DNA of 64,000 nt, from positions 1 to 64,000 of the forward strand of contig WBUF01000005.1 of the NCBI GenBank assembly GCA_008933825.1. The letters run 5' to 3'. Made by a program: the position numbers and the translations under genes. The stretch comes from Rhodocyclaceae bacterium (GTDB lineage: Bacteria; Pseudomonadota; Gammaproteobacteria; Burkholderiales; Rhodocyclaceae). Positions 1-9,348 of this stretch are shown one piece after another. The notes beneath the pieces are model-generated. The model searched no databases, was not told the origin of the DNA, and saw only the letters and a program-made list of their open reading frames with translations. Position 1 is the first letter of the stretch; each line of letters begins with the position of its first letter.

Positions 1-127
1 TCGCGCCCTGCCCTCCTGCTTCCCGCAACTCCCGATGCATGTCCTGTTTGAAGAGGACGGCGCGTTCAAGGCCGGCACCATGCTCGCCGACAACGCGACT
101 TCGCTCCAGATCGAAACGAGTACCGGC
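1..127. repeat. 127-bp exact direct repeat, copy 1
   Basis: Bases 1-127 are identical to 762-888. The copy holds the leader and first 31 codons of the RNase II family gene (ATG at 35). At base 128 the sequence switches directly into a methyltransferase gene fragment, so this copy cannot make RNase II. The repeat begins at the very first base of the window and its length equals a commonly used maximal k-mer size (127), which is what an unresolved overlap at a contig end looks like. A real 761-bp tandem duplication is the alternative. Confidence 0.97.
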
Positions 128-761
128 GGCGCGGGCGATGCCCGACGGCCTCGTGGTGGCGAGCGACATCGCCGAGCAGGCGCTGGCCGAGGGGCGCCGG
201 CGCGTACCGGCGGGCAAGCTGCAGTTCGCCGCCGCCGATGCGGAGCGACTGACTTTTCGCGATGCCGCCTTCGACCGCGTGCTGTGCGGCCTCGGCCTGA
301 TGTTCTTTCCCGCCGTGCCGCGGGCGCTGGCGGAAATGCGCCGCGTGCTCAAGCCCGGCGGCCTCGCCGTGTTCTCGGTATGGGGCGAGGAGGCGCGCGC
401 GCCGCTGGTGTCCTGCGCCCTGCAATGCATCCGCCGCATCCTGCCGCCGCCCAAGGTCGAGCGCCTGTCGCCCTTCCGCTTCGGCGAGCCGGCCCTGCTG
501 CGGCAGACGCTGGAGGCGGCGGGCTTCGCCGGGGTCGAACTGCACGTCCATGTCCTCAGTTGCGCCTTCGATACATCGCAGGCCTACTGGCAGGCCTTCC
601 GCGACCTGGCCGGCGGCGCGGCGGCCGGGCTGTCGCGCCTGCCGGAGGCGATGCTGGTCCGCCTGGGCGAGGAAGTGGCGCAGGAACTGGCGCCCTGCCG
701 GCAGGGCGAGGGCTACGTGGCGCAGAGCGAGGTCCTGATCGCAAGGGCCCGTCGGGTATAA
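128..761 (+). pseudogene. SAM-dependent methyltransferase, 5'-truncated fragment
   Basis: The reading frame that ends at TAA 759-761 encodes the back part of a class I SAM methyltransferase of the UbiE/methyltransferase-11 type. It shows a VVASDIAEQ stretch (motif II, the acidic residue that binds the ribose), a CGLGLMFFP segment (motif IV region) and an LKPGG turn. The glycine-rich motif I that binds SAM should lie just upstream and is missing, because the sequence upstream of base 128 is the RNase II gene start. The earliest in-frame ATG after the junction is at 138. The fragment is immediately followed by the promoter of the RNase II gene, so methyltransferase then RNase II is probably the true gene order and only the left junction is abnormal. 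The substrate cannot be inferred. Confidence 0.75.
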
Positions 762-762
762 T
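735..762 (+). promoter_or_regulatory. Probable sigma-70 promoter of the RNase II gene
   Basis: A perfect TATAAT lies at 757-762, with a weak -35 candidate (CTGATC, 735-740) 16 bp upstream. It overlaps the stop codon of the methyltransferase and sits 33 bp before the ATG at 796. Copy 1 of the repeat starts at the last base of this -10 box, so copy 1 lacks the promoter. Confidence 0.55.
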
Positions 763-888
763 CGCGCCCTGCCCTCCTGCTTCCCGCAACTCCCGATGCA
801 TGTCCTGTTTGAAGAGGACGGCGCGTTCAAGGCCGGCACCATGCTCGCCGACAACGCGACTTCGCTCCAGATCGAAACGAGTACCGGC
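762..888. repeat. 127-bp exact direct repeat, copy 2
   Basis: Identical to 1-127. Here the sequence continues in frame into the full RNase II family gene, so this copy is the native context. Identity ends at 888 (AAGCG follows, against GGCGC after copy 1). Confidence 0.97.
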
Positions 889-2691
889 AAGCGCGTCAAG
901 GTGAAGGCCGCCAACGTGCTGCTGCGCTTTGCCGCCCCGGCGCCAAGCGAGCTGCTCGATTGCGCCGAAGCGGAAGCGGAGGACATCGATCCGGAATTCC
1001 TCTGGGAAGTTTCGCCCGATGCCGAGTTTGGCTTCGAGGACCTGGCGAAGGAATATTTCGGCAGGACGGCGCAACCGGTCGAGGCGGCAGCCATCCTGTT
1101 GCGCCTGCACGCCGCCCCGATCTACTTCCACCGCAAGGGCAAGGGCCGCTTCCGCAAGGCGCCGCCCGACATCCTCAAGGCGGCGCTGGCCGGCCTGGAG
1201 AAGAAGCGTCAGCAGGCGCTGGCCATCGAGCGCATGGCCGGGGAGCTCAAGTCCGGCGTGCTGCCGGCGGAGTTCGCGCCGATCCTCAAGCCGCTGCTCT
1301 ACAAGCCCGACCGAAACCGCCTCGAGACCAAGGCGCTGGAGCTGGCCTGCGAGGAGTCCGGCCAGTCCGCCGCTCACCTGCTGGCGCGCTGCGGGGCGCT
1401 GCCTTCCAGCCACGATTACCACCTCGACCGCTTCCTCTTCGAGTTCTTCCCGCAGGGCACCGGTTTCGGCGAAGTCGAGGCGCCGCGGGTGCCGGGCGAC
1501 CTGCCGCGGGCCGAGGTGCGGGCCTTCTCCATCGACGATGCGGCGACGACGGAAATCGACGATGCGTTTTCCGTCATGCCGCTCGAGGGCGGCGGCTGGC
1601 GCATCGGCATCCACATCGCCGCGCCGGGACTGGGCATCCGTCCCGATTCCGCGCTCGGCGAGATCGTCCGCGGCCGCCTGTCGACGGTGTACATGCCCGG
1701 CCGCAAGATCACCATGCTGCCGGAGGAGGTGGTCGAGCGCTTCACCCTGTCGGCCGGCCGCGACTGCCCCGCGCTCTCCCTCTACCTCGAGGTGGGGCCG
1801 GACTATGCCGTCCGCGGTTCGAGCTCCCGCGTCGAGCTTGTGCCGGTGGCGGCCAATCTGCGCCATCACGACATCGAGCCGGTTTTCAACGAGCAGACCC
1901 TGTCCGAAGGCGGGCCGGACTTCGAATTCCGGCGCGAGCTGACCCTCCTGTGGGAGTTCGCCGGCGTGCTGGAGGCCGGCCGCGGCAAGCCCGCGGCCAA
2001 TCAGATCAATGCCGAGTACGGCTTCCACGTCGACTGGAGCGCGCCGGAAGGGCGCATCGACATCGTCGAGCGCCGCCGCGGCTCGCCGCTCGACAAGCTG
2101 GTGTCCGAGCTGATGATCGTCGCCAACGCCACCTGGGGCAGGCTGCTGGCCGAGGCGCAGGTGACCGCCATCTACCGCGTGCAGAATGGCGGCAAGGTGC
2201 GCATGACCACCGCCGCGCTCTCGCACGAGGGCCTCGGCGTCGACTGCTATGCCTGGGCTAGCTCGCCGCTGCGCCGCTACGTGGATCTCCTCAACCAGTG
2301 GCAACTGCTCGCCCATCTGTCCGGCGAGGCGCCAATATTTCCAGCCCGTTCGGAAGCGCTGCTCTCGGCCATGCGCGACTTCGAGATCACCTACGCCGCC
2401 TATGCCGAGTTCCAGCGCGGCATGGAACGCTACTGGTGCCTGCGCTGGCTGCTGCAGGAAGGCGTCGGCGAGGCGCCGGCGCGGGTCGTGCGCGAGAGCC
2501 TCGTGCGGCTGGAGCGGCTACCGCTCTTCTTGCGCTGTCCCTCGCTGCCTGCCTGCGACCCGCGCACGCGGGTCTCGGTCGCCGTCTCCGCCATCGACCT
2601 CCTGTCGGCCGAGGCGCAGTGCCGTTACGTGGCGACGCTCGGCGAGCCCGACAGCGCGGAAGGCGTCGAAGATGCAGCGTTTCCGGAGTAG
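796..2691 (+). CDS. RNase II/RNB family 3'-5' exoribonuclease
   Basis: The 631-residue protein degrades single-stranded RNA processively from the 3' end in the cytoplasm. The RNB catalytic motif is visible at about residues 246-257 (IDDAATTEIDDA), with the cluster of aspartates that bind the catalytic magnesium. The family signature near residue 485 (YAWASSPLRRYVD) contains the conserved arginines. The length is close to RNase II (about 640) and shorter than RNase R (about 800). I see no separate C-terminal S1 domain of RNase R length. ATG 796 is chosen because the protein starts well there and the TATAAT promoter is just upstream. The first 31 codons are duplicated at 35-127. Confidence 0.9.
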   Translation: MHVLFEEDGAFKAGTMLADNATSLQIETSTGKRVKVKAANVLLRFAAPAPSELLDCAEAEAEDIDPEFLWEVSPDAEFGFEDLAKEYFGRTAQPVEAAAILLRLHAAPIYFHRKGKGRFRKAPPDILKAALAGLEKKRQQALAIERMAGELKSGVLPAEFAPILKPLLYKPDRNRLETKALELACEESGQSAAHLLARCGALPSSHDYHLDRFLFEFFPQGTGFGEVEAPRVPGDLPRAEVRAFSIDDAATTEIDDAFSVMPLEGGGWRIGIHIAAPGLGIRPDSALGEIVRGRLSTVYMPGRKITMLPEEVVERFTLSAGRDCPALSLYLEVGPDYAVRGSSSRVELVPVAANLRHHDIEPVFNEQTLSEGGPDFEFRRELTLLWEFAGVLEAGRGKPAANQINAEYGFHVDWSAPEGRIDIVERRRGSPLDKLVSELMIVANATWGRLLAEAQVTAIYRVQNGGKVRMTTAALSHEGLGVDCYAWASSPLRRYVDLLNQWQLLAHLSGEAPIFPARSEALLSAMRDFEITYAAYAEFQRGMERYWCLRWLLQEGVGEAPARVVRESLVRLERLPLFLRCPSLPACDPRTRVSVAVSAIDLLSAEAQCRYVATLGEPDSAEGVEDAAFPE

Positions 2692-2702
2692 AATCCGGGG
2701 CC

Positions 2703-3626
2703 ATGCCTGAGCGCGGCGTTGCTTTGCTTCCCCCCTCCGCGGCCATGAGATTGGCCTGGCCGGGCTGGCTTTCCCGCATGGAACCCTCCCGCCGCGGTTT
2801 CACCCTGGCGCTGATCGCCTCGCTGGCCTTCCATGCCATCCTTCTTTCGATCCACTTCAAGCTCCCCGACCGGCTCACCCGCGTGACGAAAGAAACGCTG
2901 GAGGTGGTGCTGGTCAACGCCAAGAGCGCGAGAAAACCCGACAAGGCGCAGGCCCGCGCCCAGGCCAACCTCGACGGCGGCGGCAACACCGACGAGAACC
3001 GCCGCGCCAAGACGCCGCTGCCGCCTTCGCAGCAGGAGAAGCCGGGCGACAGCCTGGTCGAGGCGCAGCGCCGCGTGCAGGAGCTGGAGGCCCGGCAGCA
3101 GAAGCTGCTGACCCAGGCGAAGAGCAAGCAAGTGCTCCAGGCCGAGGCCCGGCGCAGCGAGGAGCAGCCCGAACAGGCCAGCGCGCGGGGCATCGATCTG
3201 GCGCAGAGCGCGATGGCCATCGTCCGCATGGAGGCGCAGATCGAGCGCCAGATCGAGGAGTACCAGAAGCGCCCGCGCAAGAAGGAATTTTCTCCGCGCA
3301 CGGCGGCGGCGGTCGAGGCGATGTACGTCGAAGGCTGGCGACAGAAGGTCGAGCGCATTGGCAACCTGAACTATCCCGAGGCGGCGAAGGGGAAGCTCTA
3401 CGGCAGTCTGGTCCTTTACGTCGAGATCCGGGCCGACGGCGAGATCGAGCGGGTCGAGGTGGCGCGCACGTCGGGGCACAAGATCCTCGACGAGGCGGCG
3501 ATGCGCATCGTCAGGCTGGCCGCACCGTATGGCGCCTTCCCGCCGGAGATGAAGAAGAGCATGGACATCCTGATGCTGGCGCGCACCTGGGTGTTTACCA
3601 AGGCCAACGAGTTGCAGTCGCAATGA
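2703..3626 (+). CDS. TonB-family energy transducer-like protein
   Basis: A 307-residue, single-pass inner-membrane protein. It has a short cytoplasmic N-terminus and a transmembrane helix (about residues 37-55, [12 protein letters not shown]). A long charged, Gln/Ala/Lys-rich periplasmic stretch with coiled-coil character follows ([14 protein letters not shown]), then a C-terminal TonB fold ([20 protein letters not shown] onward). TonB proteins carry proton-motive energy to outer-membrane receptors. No exbB or exbD is adjacent, and the linker is Glu/Gln-rich rather than Pro-Lys-rich, so it may belong to the less understood TonB-like group. It starts 11 bp after the RNase II stop. In-frame ATGs at 2745 and 2778 are alternative starts, and 2778 would give a more usual N-terminus. 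Confidence 0.75.
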   Translation: MPERGVALLPPSAAMRLAWPGWLSRMEPSRRGFTLALIASLAFHAILLSIHFKLPDRLTRVTKETLEVVLVNAKSARKPDKAQARAQANLDGGGNTDENRRAKTPLPPSQQEKPGDSLVEAQRRVQELEARQQKLLTQAKSKQVLQAEARRSEEQPEQASARGIDLAQSAMAIVRMEAQIERQIEEYQKRPRKKEFSPRTAAAVEAMYVEGWRQKVERIGNLNYPEAAKGKLYGSLVLYVEIRADGEIERVEVARTSGHKILDEAAMRIVRLAAPYGAFPPEMKKSMDILMLARTWVFTKANELQSQ

Positions 3627-3697
3627 ACGTCGCCCGCCGGGCTGCCCCAAGGGCGGCGCAGTCAACGGCCTGGAGCCGCGCCGCGGCGAACTGCCGT

Positions 3698-3725
3698 CAC
3701 CCCCCTCCACGGGAAAGGGGGAGGG
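3698..3725. repeat. GC-rich imperfect palindrome between the tonB-like gene and aroE
   Basis: A CCCCCCTCC arm and a GGGGGAGGG arm flank ACGGGAAA. It is the only notable structure in the 112-bp spacer. The purine-rich arm lies 14 bp before the aroE ATG and may double as its ribosome-binding region. It resembles the dispersed GC-rich palindromes of proteobacteria that translate as runs such as PLSRGGG. Confidence 0.45.
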
Positions 3726-3738
3726 AAGGCCCGGCCGC

Positions 3739-4560
3739 ATGACCGACCGCTACGCCGTCGTCGGCAATCCCGTTGCACACTCGAAGTCGCCGCAGATCCA
3801 CGCCGTCTTCGCCGGACTGACTTTTCAGGACATGCGCTACGAGGCGATCCTGGCGCCGCTCGACGGTTTTGCCGATGCCGTTCGCGCCTTCATTGCGGCG
3901 GACGGCCGCGGCATGAACGTCACCGTGCCCTTCAAGCTGGAGGCCTATGCGCTGGCCGATACGTGCTCGCCGCGCGCCGAGGCGGCGAAGGCGGTGAATA
4001 CCCTGATCTTTTCCCCTGCCGGCATCCACGGCGACAACACCGACGGCGCCGGACTGGTCGCCGACCTGACGCGCAACCTCGGCCTGGCACTGGCGGGGAA
4101 GCGCATCCTGCTGCTCGGCGCCGGCGGCGCGGCACGCGGCGTGCTCCTGCCCCTGCTGGAGCAGCAGCCAGCGGCGCTGCACCTCGCCAACCGCACGCCC
4201 GGCAAGGCGCGCGACCTGCAGGCGGAGTTCGCCGCCCGCTCCGGCGCCTGCCGGACCGAGGCCGGTGGCTTTGCCGAACTGGCCGGACGGCAGTTCGACC
4301 TCGTCATCAACGCCACGGCCGCCAGCCTGGCCGGCGAGGCGCCGTCGCTGCCGGCCGGCCTTTACGCGCCGGGCAGCCTCGCCTACGACATGGTGTATGG
4401 CCGCGAGACGCCATTCCTGGCGGCGGCGCGGGCGCAGGGCGCCGTACGGCTGGCCGACGGCCTCGGCATGCTGGTCGAGCAGGCGGCGGAATCCTTCTTT
4501 CTCTGGCGCGGCGTAAGGCCGCCCACCGCGCCGGTCCTGGCCGATTTGCGGGGAGCATGA
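3739..4560 (+). CDS. aroE: Shikimate dehydrogenase (NADP+)
   Basis: A 273-residue cytoplasmic enzyme that reduces 3-dehydroshikimate to shikimate in the aromatic amino acid pathway. Substrate-binding SKSP lies at residues 15-18, the NVTVPFK motif at 60-66 places the catalytic lysine at K66, and the partner aspartate is D102 in GDNTDG. A glycine-rich NADP loop (GAGGAARG) follows at about residue 128. The length is typical. The stop overlaps the start of the transglycosylase gene (ATGA), so the two are probably translationally coupled. Confidence 0.96.
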   Translation: MTDRYAVVGNPVAHSKSPQIHAVFAGLTFQDMRYEAILAPLDGFADAVRAFIAADGRGMNVTVPFKLEAYALADTCSPRAEAAKAVNTLIFSPAGIHGDNTDGAGLVADLTRNLGLALAGKRILLLGAGGAARGVLLPLLEQQPAALHLANRTPGKARDLQAEFAARSGACRTEAGGFAELAGRQFDLVINATAASLAGEAPSLPAGLYAPGSLAYDMVYGRETPFLAAARAQGAVRLADGLGMLVEQAAESFFLWRGVRPPTAPVLADLRGA

Positions 4561-5252
4561 AAGCGTTCTGGCGGTGGAGCCGGCGCGGGCTGGCGGTCCT
4601 CGTCCTGCTGCTGCTGGCCTGGCAGGGCTGGTACCTGGGCTGGGTGCTGTGGTGGAAGTTCGCCAATCCGGCCACCACCAGTTTCATGTCGCAGCGGCTG
4701 GACGAGCTGCGCGAGAAGGACCCGCGCGCCGGGCTGAAGCGGCAGTGGGCGCCCTACGAGCGCATCTCGAACCACCTCAAGCGGGCGGTGATCGCCGCGG
4801 AAGATGCCAGGTTCTCCGAGCACGAAGGCTTCGACTGGGAGGGCATCCAGAAGGCGCTGGAAAAAAACCAGAAAAAGGGCCGCATCGTCGCCGGCGGTTC
4901 CACCATCTCCCAGCAGCTGGCGAAGAATCTGTTCCTCTCGGGCGACAAAACGCCGTGGCGCAAGGCGCAGGAGGCCGTCATCACCCTCATGCTGGAGGCG
5001 GTGATGGACAAGCGGCGCATCTTCGAGATCTACCTCAACGTCGTCGAATGGGGAAGCGGCGTCTTTGGCGCCGAGGCGGCCGCTCGCCACTACTTTGGCA
5101 TCCCCGCTGCCCAGCTCTCCGCCGAGCAGGCGGCGCGGCTGGCGGTGCTGCTGCCCAATCCGCGCAGGTTCGGCCGCCTGCCCAACTCGCCCTATCTGGC
5201 CGCCCGCAGCCAGGTCATTCTCGGCCGCATGAATTCGGCCGACATCCCGTAA
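4557..5252 (+). CDS. mtgA: Monofunctional biosynthetic peptidoglycan transglycosylase
   Basis: A 231-residue inner-membrane enzyme that polymerises lipid II into glycan strands. It has one N-terminal transmembrane helix (about residues 10-32) followed by a family-51 glycosyltransferase domain. The catalytic glutamate is E82 in the [14 protein letters not shown] motif. The [14 protein letters not shown] block starts near residue 113, and [15 protein letters not shown] follows. No transpeptidase domain is present, which separates it from bifunctional PBP1 proteins. The ATG overlaps the aroE stop by four bases. Confidence 0.95.
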   Translation: MKAFWRWSRRGLAVLVLLLLAWQGWYLGWVLWWKFANPATTSFMSQRLDELREKDPRAGLKRQWAPYERISNHLKRAVIAAEDARFSEHEGFDWEGIQKALEKNQKKGRIVAGGSTISQQLAKNLFLSGDKTPWRKAQEAVITLMLEAVMDKRRIFEIYLNVVEWGSGVFGAEAAARHYFGIPAAQLSAEQAARLAVLLPNPRRFGRLPNSPYLAARSQVILGRMNSADIP

Positions 5253-5254
5253 TT

Positions 5255-5277
5255 TTTGATCGCTTCAGGCGATCAAA
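5255..5277. repeat. Perfect 9-bp inverted repeat in the mtgA-mgtE spacer
   Basis: TTTGATCGC and GCGATCAAA are separated by five bases, immediately after the mtgA stop. It could be a weak terminator for the upstream operon or an operator for mgtE. The T-run is on the 5' side, so it is not a standard terminator in the plus direction. Confidence 0.5.
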
Positions 5278-5330
5278 TTACTTACAATCCCGCCTTTCCG
5301 CGCCGCCCGTGGCGGCGCCATCGAGGGGCC

Positions 5331-6773
5331 ATGTCCGACATCGAGGATCTCCGCCAGAGCGAAGACGTCCAGCAGGAACTGCGCGAAGTGCAGGAACTGC
5401 TGGCGCGTCACCGCGTCGTGGAGGGCCTGGTGCATCGCCAGGAGATGCCGCGCCATGAGCTGGTCGAGACCCTGCTGCACAAGCAGCACATCGCCGAGTT
5501 GCGCGCGAAGCTCGACCGCCTGCACCCGGCCGACATCGCCTTTATCCTCGAGGCGCTGCCGCTCGACGAACGCCTCTTCGTCTGGGACCTGGTCAAGGCC
5601 GACCGCGACGGCGAGATCCTGCTGGAAGTCTCCGATGCGGTGCGCGAAACCCTCATCGAGGCGATGGACTCGCACGAGCTGGTCGCCGCGACGGAACAGC
5701 TCGATACCGACGAGATCGCCGACCTCGCGCCGGACCTGCCCAGCGAGGTCATGCAGGACGTCTTCCGCGCCCTCTCGGTGGAGGAGCGCGAGCAGCTGCG
5801 CGCGGCAATGTCCTACGACGAGGACTCGGTCGGCGCCCTGATGGACTTCGAGGCGGTGACGGTGCGCGAGGACGTCACCCTGGAGGCGGTGCTGCGCTAC
5901 CTGCGCCGCTTCGACGAGCTGCCCGACCACACCGACCAGCTCTTCGTCGTCGACCGCGACGAGCGCCTGGAAGGCGTGCTGCCCCTGAACCTGCTGCTCG
6001 TCACCGATCCGGACGAAATGGTGTCGAACATCATGGTGGCGGAGCCGCTCACCCTCGAGCCGGACGAGAAGGCACAGACGGCGGCGCAGGCTTTCGAGCG
6101 CTACGACCTGGTTTCCGCGCCGGTGGTGGACAAGGACCGCAAGCTGGTCGGCCGAGTGACGGTGAACGCGGTGGTGGACTACATCCGCGAATCGACCGAG
6201 ACGGAACAGCTCTCCCGCGCCGGCCTGCGCGAGGGCGAGGATATCTTCGCCTCGGTGTGGGATTCGGTGAAAAACCGCTGGGCGTGGCTGGCGGTGAACC
6301 TCGTCACCGCTTTCGTTGCCTCGCGGGTGATCGGCGCCTTCGAGGGCTCCATCGAGAAGCTGGTCGCCCTGGCGGCGCTGATGCCCATCGTCGCCGGCAT
6401 CGGCGGCAACTCGGGCAACCAGACCATCACCATGATCGTGCGCGCCATGGCGCTCGGCCAGGTGCAGCAGGAAAGCGCCCGCGTGCTGCTGCGCAAGGAG
6501 ATCGGCGTGGCGATGGTGAACGGCCTGATCTGGGGCAGCCTGCTCGGCTTCGTCGCCTGGTGGCTCTACCGCAGCGTGCCGCTGGGCCTGGTGATGACGG
6601 CGGCGATGTCGCTGAACCTGATGGTGGCGGCGATGGTCGGTGTCGCCGTGCCGCTGCTGCGCCAGCGCCTCGGCTACGACCCGGCCATCGGTTCCAGCGT
6701 GATGATCACCGCCGTGACGGACTCAGGCGGCTTTTTTATTTTCCTCGGGCTGGCCACCCTCTTCCTGCTGTAG
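5331..6773 (+). CDS. mgtE: Magnesium transporter MgtE
   Basis: A 480-residue magnesium channel of the inner membrane. The order is a helical MgtE N domain (about residues 30-130), a CBS-domain pair (about 135-255) that senses cytoplasmic magnesium, then about five transmembrane helices. The pore-lining segment GIGGNSGNQ falls near residue 362. The ATG at 5331 follows a purine-rich GAGGGGCC. An upstream in-frame ATG at 5256 lies inside the spacer hairpin and adds residues that do not look like MgtE. The 3' end overlaps the convergent acetyltransferase gene by 51 bp. Confidence 0.93.
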   Translation: MSDIEDLRQSEDVQQELREVQELLARHRVVEGLVHRQEMPRHELVETLLHKQHIAELRAKLDRLHPADIAFILEALPLDERLFVWDLVKADRDGEILLEVSDAVRETLIEAMDSHELVAATEQLDTDEIADLAPDLPSEVMQDVFRALSVEEREQLRAAMSYDEDSVGALMDFEAVTVREDVTLEAVLRYLRRFDELPDHTDQLFVVDRDERLEGVLPLNLLLVTDPDEMVSNIMVAEPLTLEPDEKAQTAAQAFERYDLVSAPVVDKDRKLVGRVTVNAVVDYIRESTETEQLSRAGLREGEDIFASVWDSVKNRWAWLAVNLVTAFVASRVIGAFEGSIEKLVALAALMPIVAGIGGNSGNQTITMIVRAMALGQVQQESARVLLRKEIGVAMVNGLIWGSLLGFVAWWLYRSVPLGLVMTAAMSLNLMVAAMVGVAVPLLRQRLGYDPAIGSSVMITAVTDSGGFFIFLGLATLFLL

Positions 6774-7379
6774 CGGGTGGGCGAGGGTTTCGGCCGCATT
6801 CGCCATGGCTTCGGTGAACGTGCGGGCAGCAAGGAATTGCGATTTCAGCGCCAGGTCGAACAGGCCGACGCGGTCGTCGAGGAACTCTTCCGTATAGCTC
6901 ACCGGATCGCCGGGCGGCACGCGCAGGTGGGCTTCCACCTCGGCGGCGTCGAGCACGATCTCCATGCCGGCCTTGCGGGCGATGTGCATCATCGCCGCGT
7001 TCTCCTTCAGGCAATGCACGAACAGCGTGCCGATGCGGTGGTTGCGGGAGTACTCGTAGGCGCGCCGATAAAGCGCCGTGCCGATGCCCTCGCTGCGATG
7101 GCCGGGAACGACGCTGACGCCGAACTCGGCGACCTCGCCGCGCAGGCCGAGATGCGCCACGCCGGCCAGCTCAAGCCGGTCGTCGAAGACGCCGAACACG
7201 GCGTCGCGCTCGAAATCGATCGAATCGACGTATTTCATCAGCGTGACCTCGCTGATGACGTGCTCGAAGCGCAGCCGCAGGTCCTCGGCGTCGAGGGCAA
7301 GGAAATGCCGGCGCAGGGCCTCGCGGTTGGCCTCGGAGAGCTGCAGGACGGGCACGGTCTTCACGGTGGCGATTCTCAT
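6723..7379 (-). CDS. GNAT-family N-acetyltransferase
   Basis: A 218-residue cytoplasmic protein with one GNAT fold. Acetyl-CoA binding motif A is visible as GHRSEGIGTALYRRAYEY, and a beta-strand motif (AEFGVSVVP) precedes it. A C-terminal extension of about 70 residues beyond the fold is Gln/Glu-rich and ends in NKKAA. The acceptor is unknown. The last 51 bp overlap the mgtE 3' end on the other strand. It is not obviously coupled to hemL, 65 bp upstream, because the gap lacks overlap or a clear signal. Confidence 0.8.
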   Translation of the reverse strand: MRIATVKTVPVLQLSEANREALRRHFLALDAEDLRLRFEHVISEVTLMKYVDSIDFERDAVFGVFDDRLELAGVAHLGLRGEVAEFGVSVVPGHRSEGIGTALYRRAYEYSRNHRIGTLFVHCLKENAAMMHIARKAGMEIVLDAAEVEAHLRVPPGDPVSYTEEFLDDRVGLFDLALKSQFLAARTFTEAMANAAETLAHPLQQEEGGQPEENKKAA

Positions 7380-7444
7380 GTGTTCGATGTGGTGCGCGCC
7401 TTGGCGCAAATCAAGCCTACACCCGCCTGTTTCGGCACCACAAC

Positions 7445-8722
7445 CTAAAAACTTGAGAAGATATCCCTGGCCGCCGCGCAGGTGGCGGCCAGGTCGGCTT
7501 CCGTGTGCGCCGCCGAGACGAAGCCGGCCTCGAAGGCCGAGGGGGCGAAATACACGCCCTTTTCCAGCATGGCATGGAAGAAGCGGTTGAAGGCCTCCTT
7601 GTCGCATTCCATCACCTCGGCATAGCTCGTCGGCGGCGCGGCGCGGAAGTAGAGGCCGAACATGCCGCCGACGGCCTGGGTGCTGAATTGGACGCCATGC
7701 CGCATCGCTTCCGCCTGCAGGCCGTCCATCAGCCGCTGCGTCTTCTCCGCGAGCTGTTCGTAGAAGCCGGGCTGCGAAACCAGCTTCAGGGTGGCCAGCC
7801 CTGCCGCCACCGCCACCGGGCTGCCGGAGAGCGTCCCGGCCTGGTAGACCGGGCCGAGCGGGGCGACCTTTTCCATGATGTCGCGGCGGCCGCCGAAGGC
7901 GCCCACCGGCATGCCGCCGCCGATCACCTTGCCCAGGGTGGTGAGGTCGGGCCGGATGCCGTAGTGGCCCTGCGCGCCGCCGAGGCCGACGCGAAAGCCG
8001 GTCATCACCTCGTCGAAGATCAGCACGGCGCCGTGCTGCGTGCACAGCCGGCGCATGGCCTGGAGGAACTCGGGCTTCGGCGCGATCAGGTTCATGTTGC
8101 CGACTACCGGCTCGACGATGACGGCGGCGATCTGACTTCCGGCCTTGGCGAAGGTGTCCTCGAGCTGTTGCGTGTCGTTGTAGTCGAGCACCAGAGTGTG
8201 CTTGGCGAAGTCCGCCGGCACGCCGCCGGAAGAGGGGTTGCCGAAGGTGAGCGCGCCCGAGCCGGCCTTCACCAGCAGGCTGTCGGCGTGGCCGTGGTAG
8301 CAGCCCTCGAACTTGACGATGGCGTCGCGCCCGGTGAAGCCGCGCGCCAGGCGGATGGCGCTCATCGTCGCCTCGGTGCCGGAGGAGACCAGGCGCACCA
8401 TGTCGAGCCCCGGCAGCAGCCGCGTCAGCAGTTCGGCCATTTCGACCTCGGCCTCGGTCGGCGCGCCGAAAGTCAGTCCCCGCGACACGGCGTCATGTAC
8501 GGCCTTGAGCACTTCCGGATGGGCGTGGCCGAGCACCAGCGGCCCCCAGGAGCCGACGTAGTCGATGTAGCGCCTGCCGTCGGCGTCCCACACGTATGGC
8601 CCTTCGCCGCGCGTGAAGAAGCGCGGCGTGCCGCCGACCGAGCGGAAGGCGCGCACCGGCGAATTGACGCCGCCGGGAATGGTTTTCCGGGCGCGCGTGA
8701 AAAGTTCCTCGTTCTTGCTCAT
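7445..8722 (-). CDS. hemL: Glutamate-1-semialdehyde 2,1-aminomutase
   Basis: A 425-residue PLP enzyme of the C5 heme pathway that converts glutamate-1-semialdehyde to 5-aminolevulinate. The PLP-binding lysine is K265 in [10 protein letters not shown], the same number as in the well-studied enzymes. The preceding DEVMTGFR block supplies the aspartate that contacts the pyridine nitrogen. Length is full. Its ATG overlaps the thiE stop (TCATGA on the plus strand), so thiD-thiE-hemL are read as one minus-strand operon. Confidence 0.97.
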   Translation of the reverse strand: MSKNEELFTRARKTIPGGVNSPVRAFRSVGGTPRFFTRGEGPYVWDADGRRYIDYVGSWGPLVLGHAHPEVLKAVHDAVSRGLTFGAPTEAEVEMAELLTRLLPGLDMVRLVSSGTEATMSAIRLARGFTGRDAIVKFEGCYHGHADSLLVKAGSGALTFGNPSSGGVPADFAKHTLVLDYNDTQQLEDTFAKAGSQIAAVIVEPVVGNMNLIAPKPEFLQAMRRLCTQHGAVLIFDEVMTGFRVGLGGAQGHYGIRPDLTTLGKVIGGGMPVGAFGGRRDIMEKVAPLGPVYQAGTLSGSPVAVAAGLATLKLVSQPGFYEQLAEKTQRLMDGLQAEAMRHGVQFSTQAVGGMFGLYFRAAPPTSYAEVMECDKEAFNRFFHAMLEKGVYFAPSAFEAGFVSAAHTEADLAATCAAARDIFSSF

Positions 8723-9348
8723 GACGTGACTCGTTCGGTGAAAAGTGAAGTGTAGGCGGCGGCGCGGGCGCGGATGTCCGGCGCCTCGAACAGGTCGCTG
8801 ACGACGGCCAGCAGGTCGGCGCCGGCGGCGATCAGCTGCGGGGCATTGTGCAGGGTGATGCCGCCGATGGCGCAGACCGGCAGGCCGAGTTCGGCCTTTG
8901 CCGCGGCCGGCAAAGTCAGCGGCGCACGCACGGCGGCGGGCTTGGTCGGCGAGGCGAAGAAGCTGCCAAAGGCGATGTAGTCGGCGCCGATGCGCTTCGC
9001 CTCCCGCGCCCGCTCCGGTTCATCGTAACAGGAGACCCCAAGCAGTTTCCCCGGACCCAGCACGGCGCGGGCGGCGGCCAGGTCGCCGTCCTCGCGGCCG
9101 AGGTGGGTGCCGTCGGCGCCGATGGCCAGCGCGAGCCGCAGGTCGTCGTTGATGATGAGCCGGGCGTCGTGACGACGGCACAGATCGAGGAGAGCCGGCG
9201 CCTGCTGGCACCGCCGCGCCGCATCGGCGGTCTTGTTGCGGTACTGCACGAGCCGCACGCCGCCCAGAAGCGCCTGTTCGACCCGGCTCAGAAGGCCGGC
9301 CGTGTCGGCGAGGCCGGGGGTGACGGCGTAGAGTCCCTTAAGTTCCAT
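8719..9348 (-). CDS. thiE: Thiamine-phosphate synthase
   Basis: A 209-residue TIM-barrel enzyme that joins hydroxymethylpyrimidine pyrophosphate and thiazole phosphate to make thiamine phosphate. Visible landmarks are the QYRNK strand, [13 protein letters not shown], the phosphate-binding GSFFASPTK and the AIGGIT loop. The start MELKG overlaps the thiD stop by 11 bp, and the stop overlaps the hemL start by four, indicating translational coupling. Confidence 0.95.
   Translation of the reverse strand: MELKGLYAVTPGLADTAGLLSRVEQALLGGVRLVQYRNKTADAARRCQQAPALLDLCRRHDARLIINDDLRLALAIGADGTHLGREDGDLAAARAVLGPGKLLGVSCYDEPERAREAKRIGADYIAFGSFFASPTKPAAVRAPLTLPAAAKAELGLPVCAIGGITLHNAPQLIAAGADLLAVVSDLFEAPDIRARAAAYTSLFTERVTS

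Noticed and set aside
35..904. Open frame beginning with the RNase II N-terminus and running through the methyltransferase region
   Set aside because: After codon 31 it leaves the RNase II sequence and reads the methyltransferase DNA in a wrong frame. It is a product of the repeat junction, not a gene.
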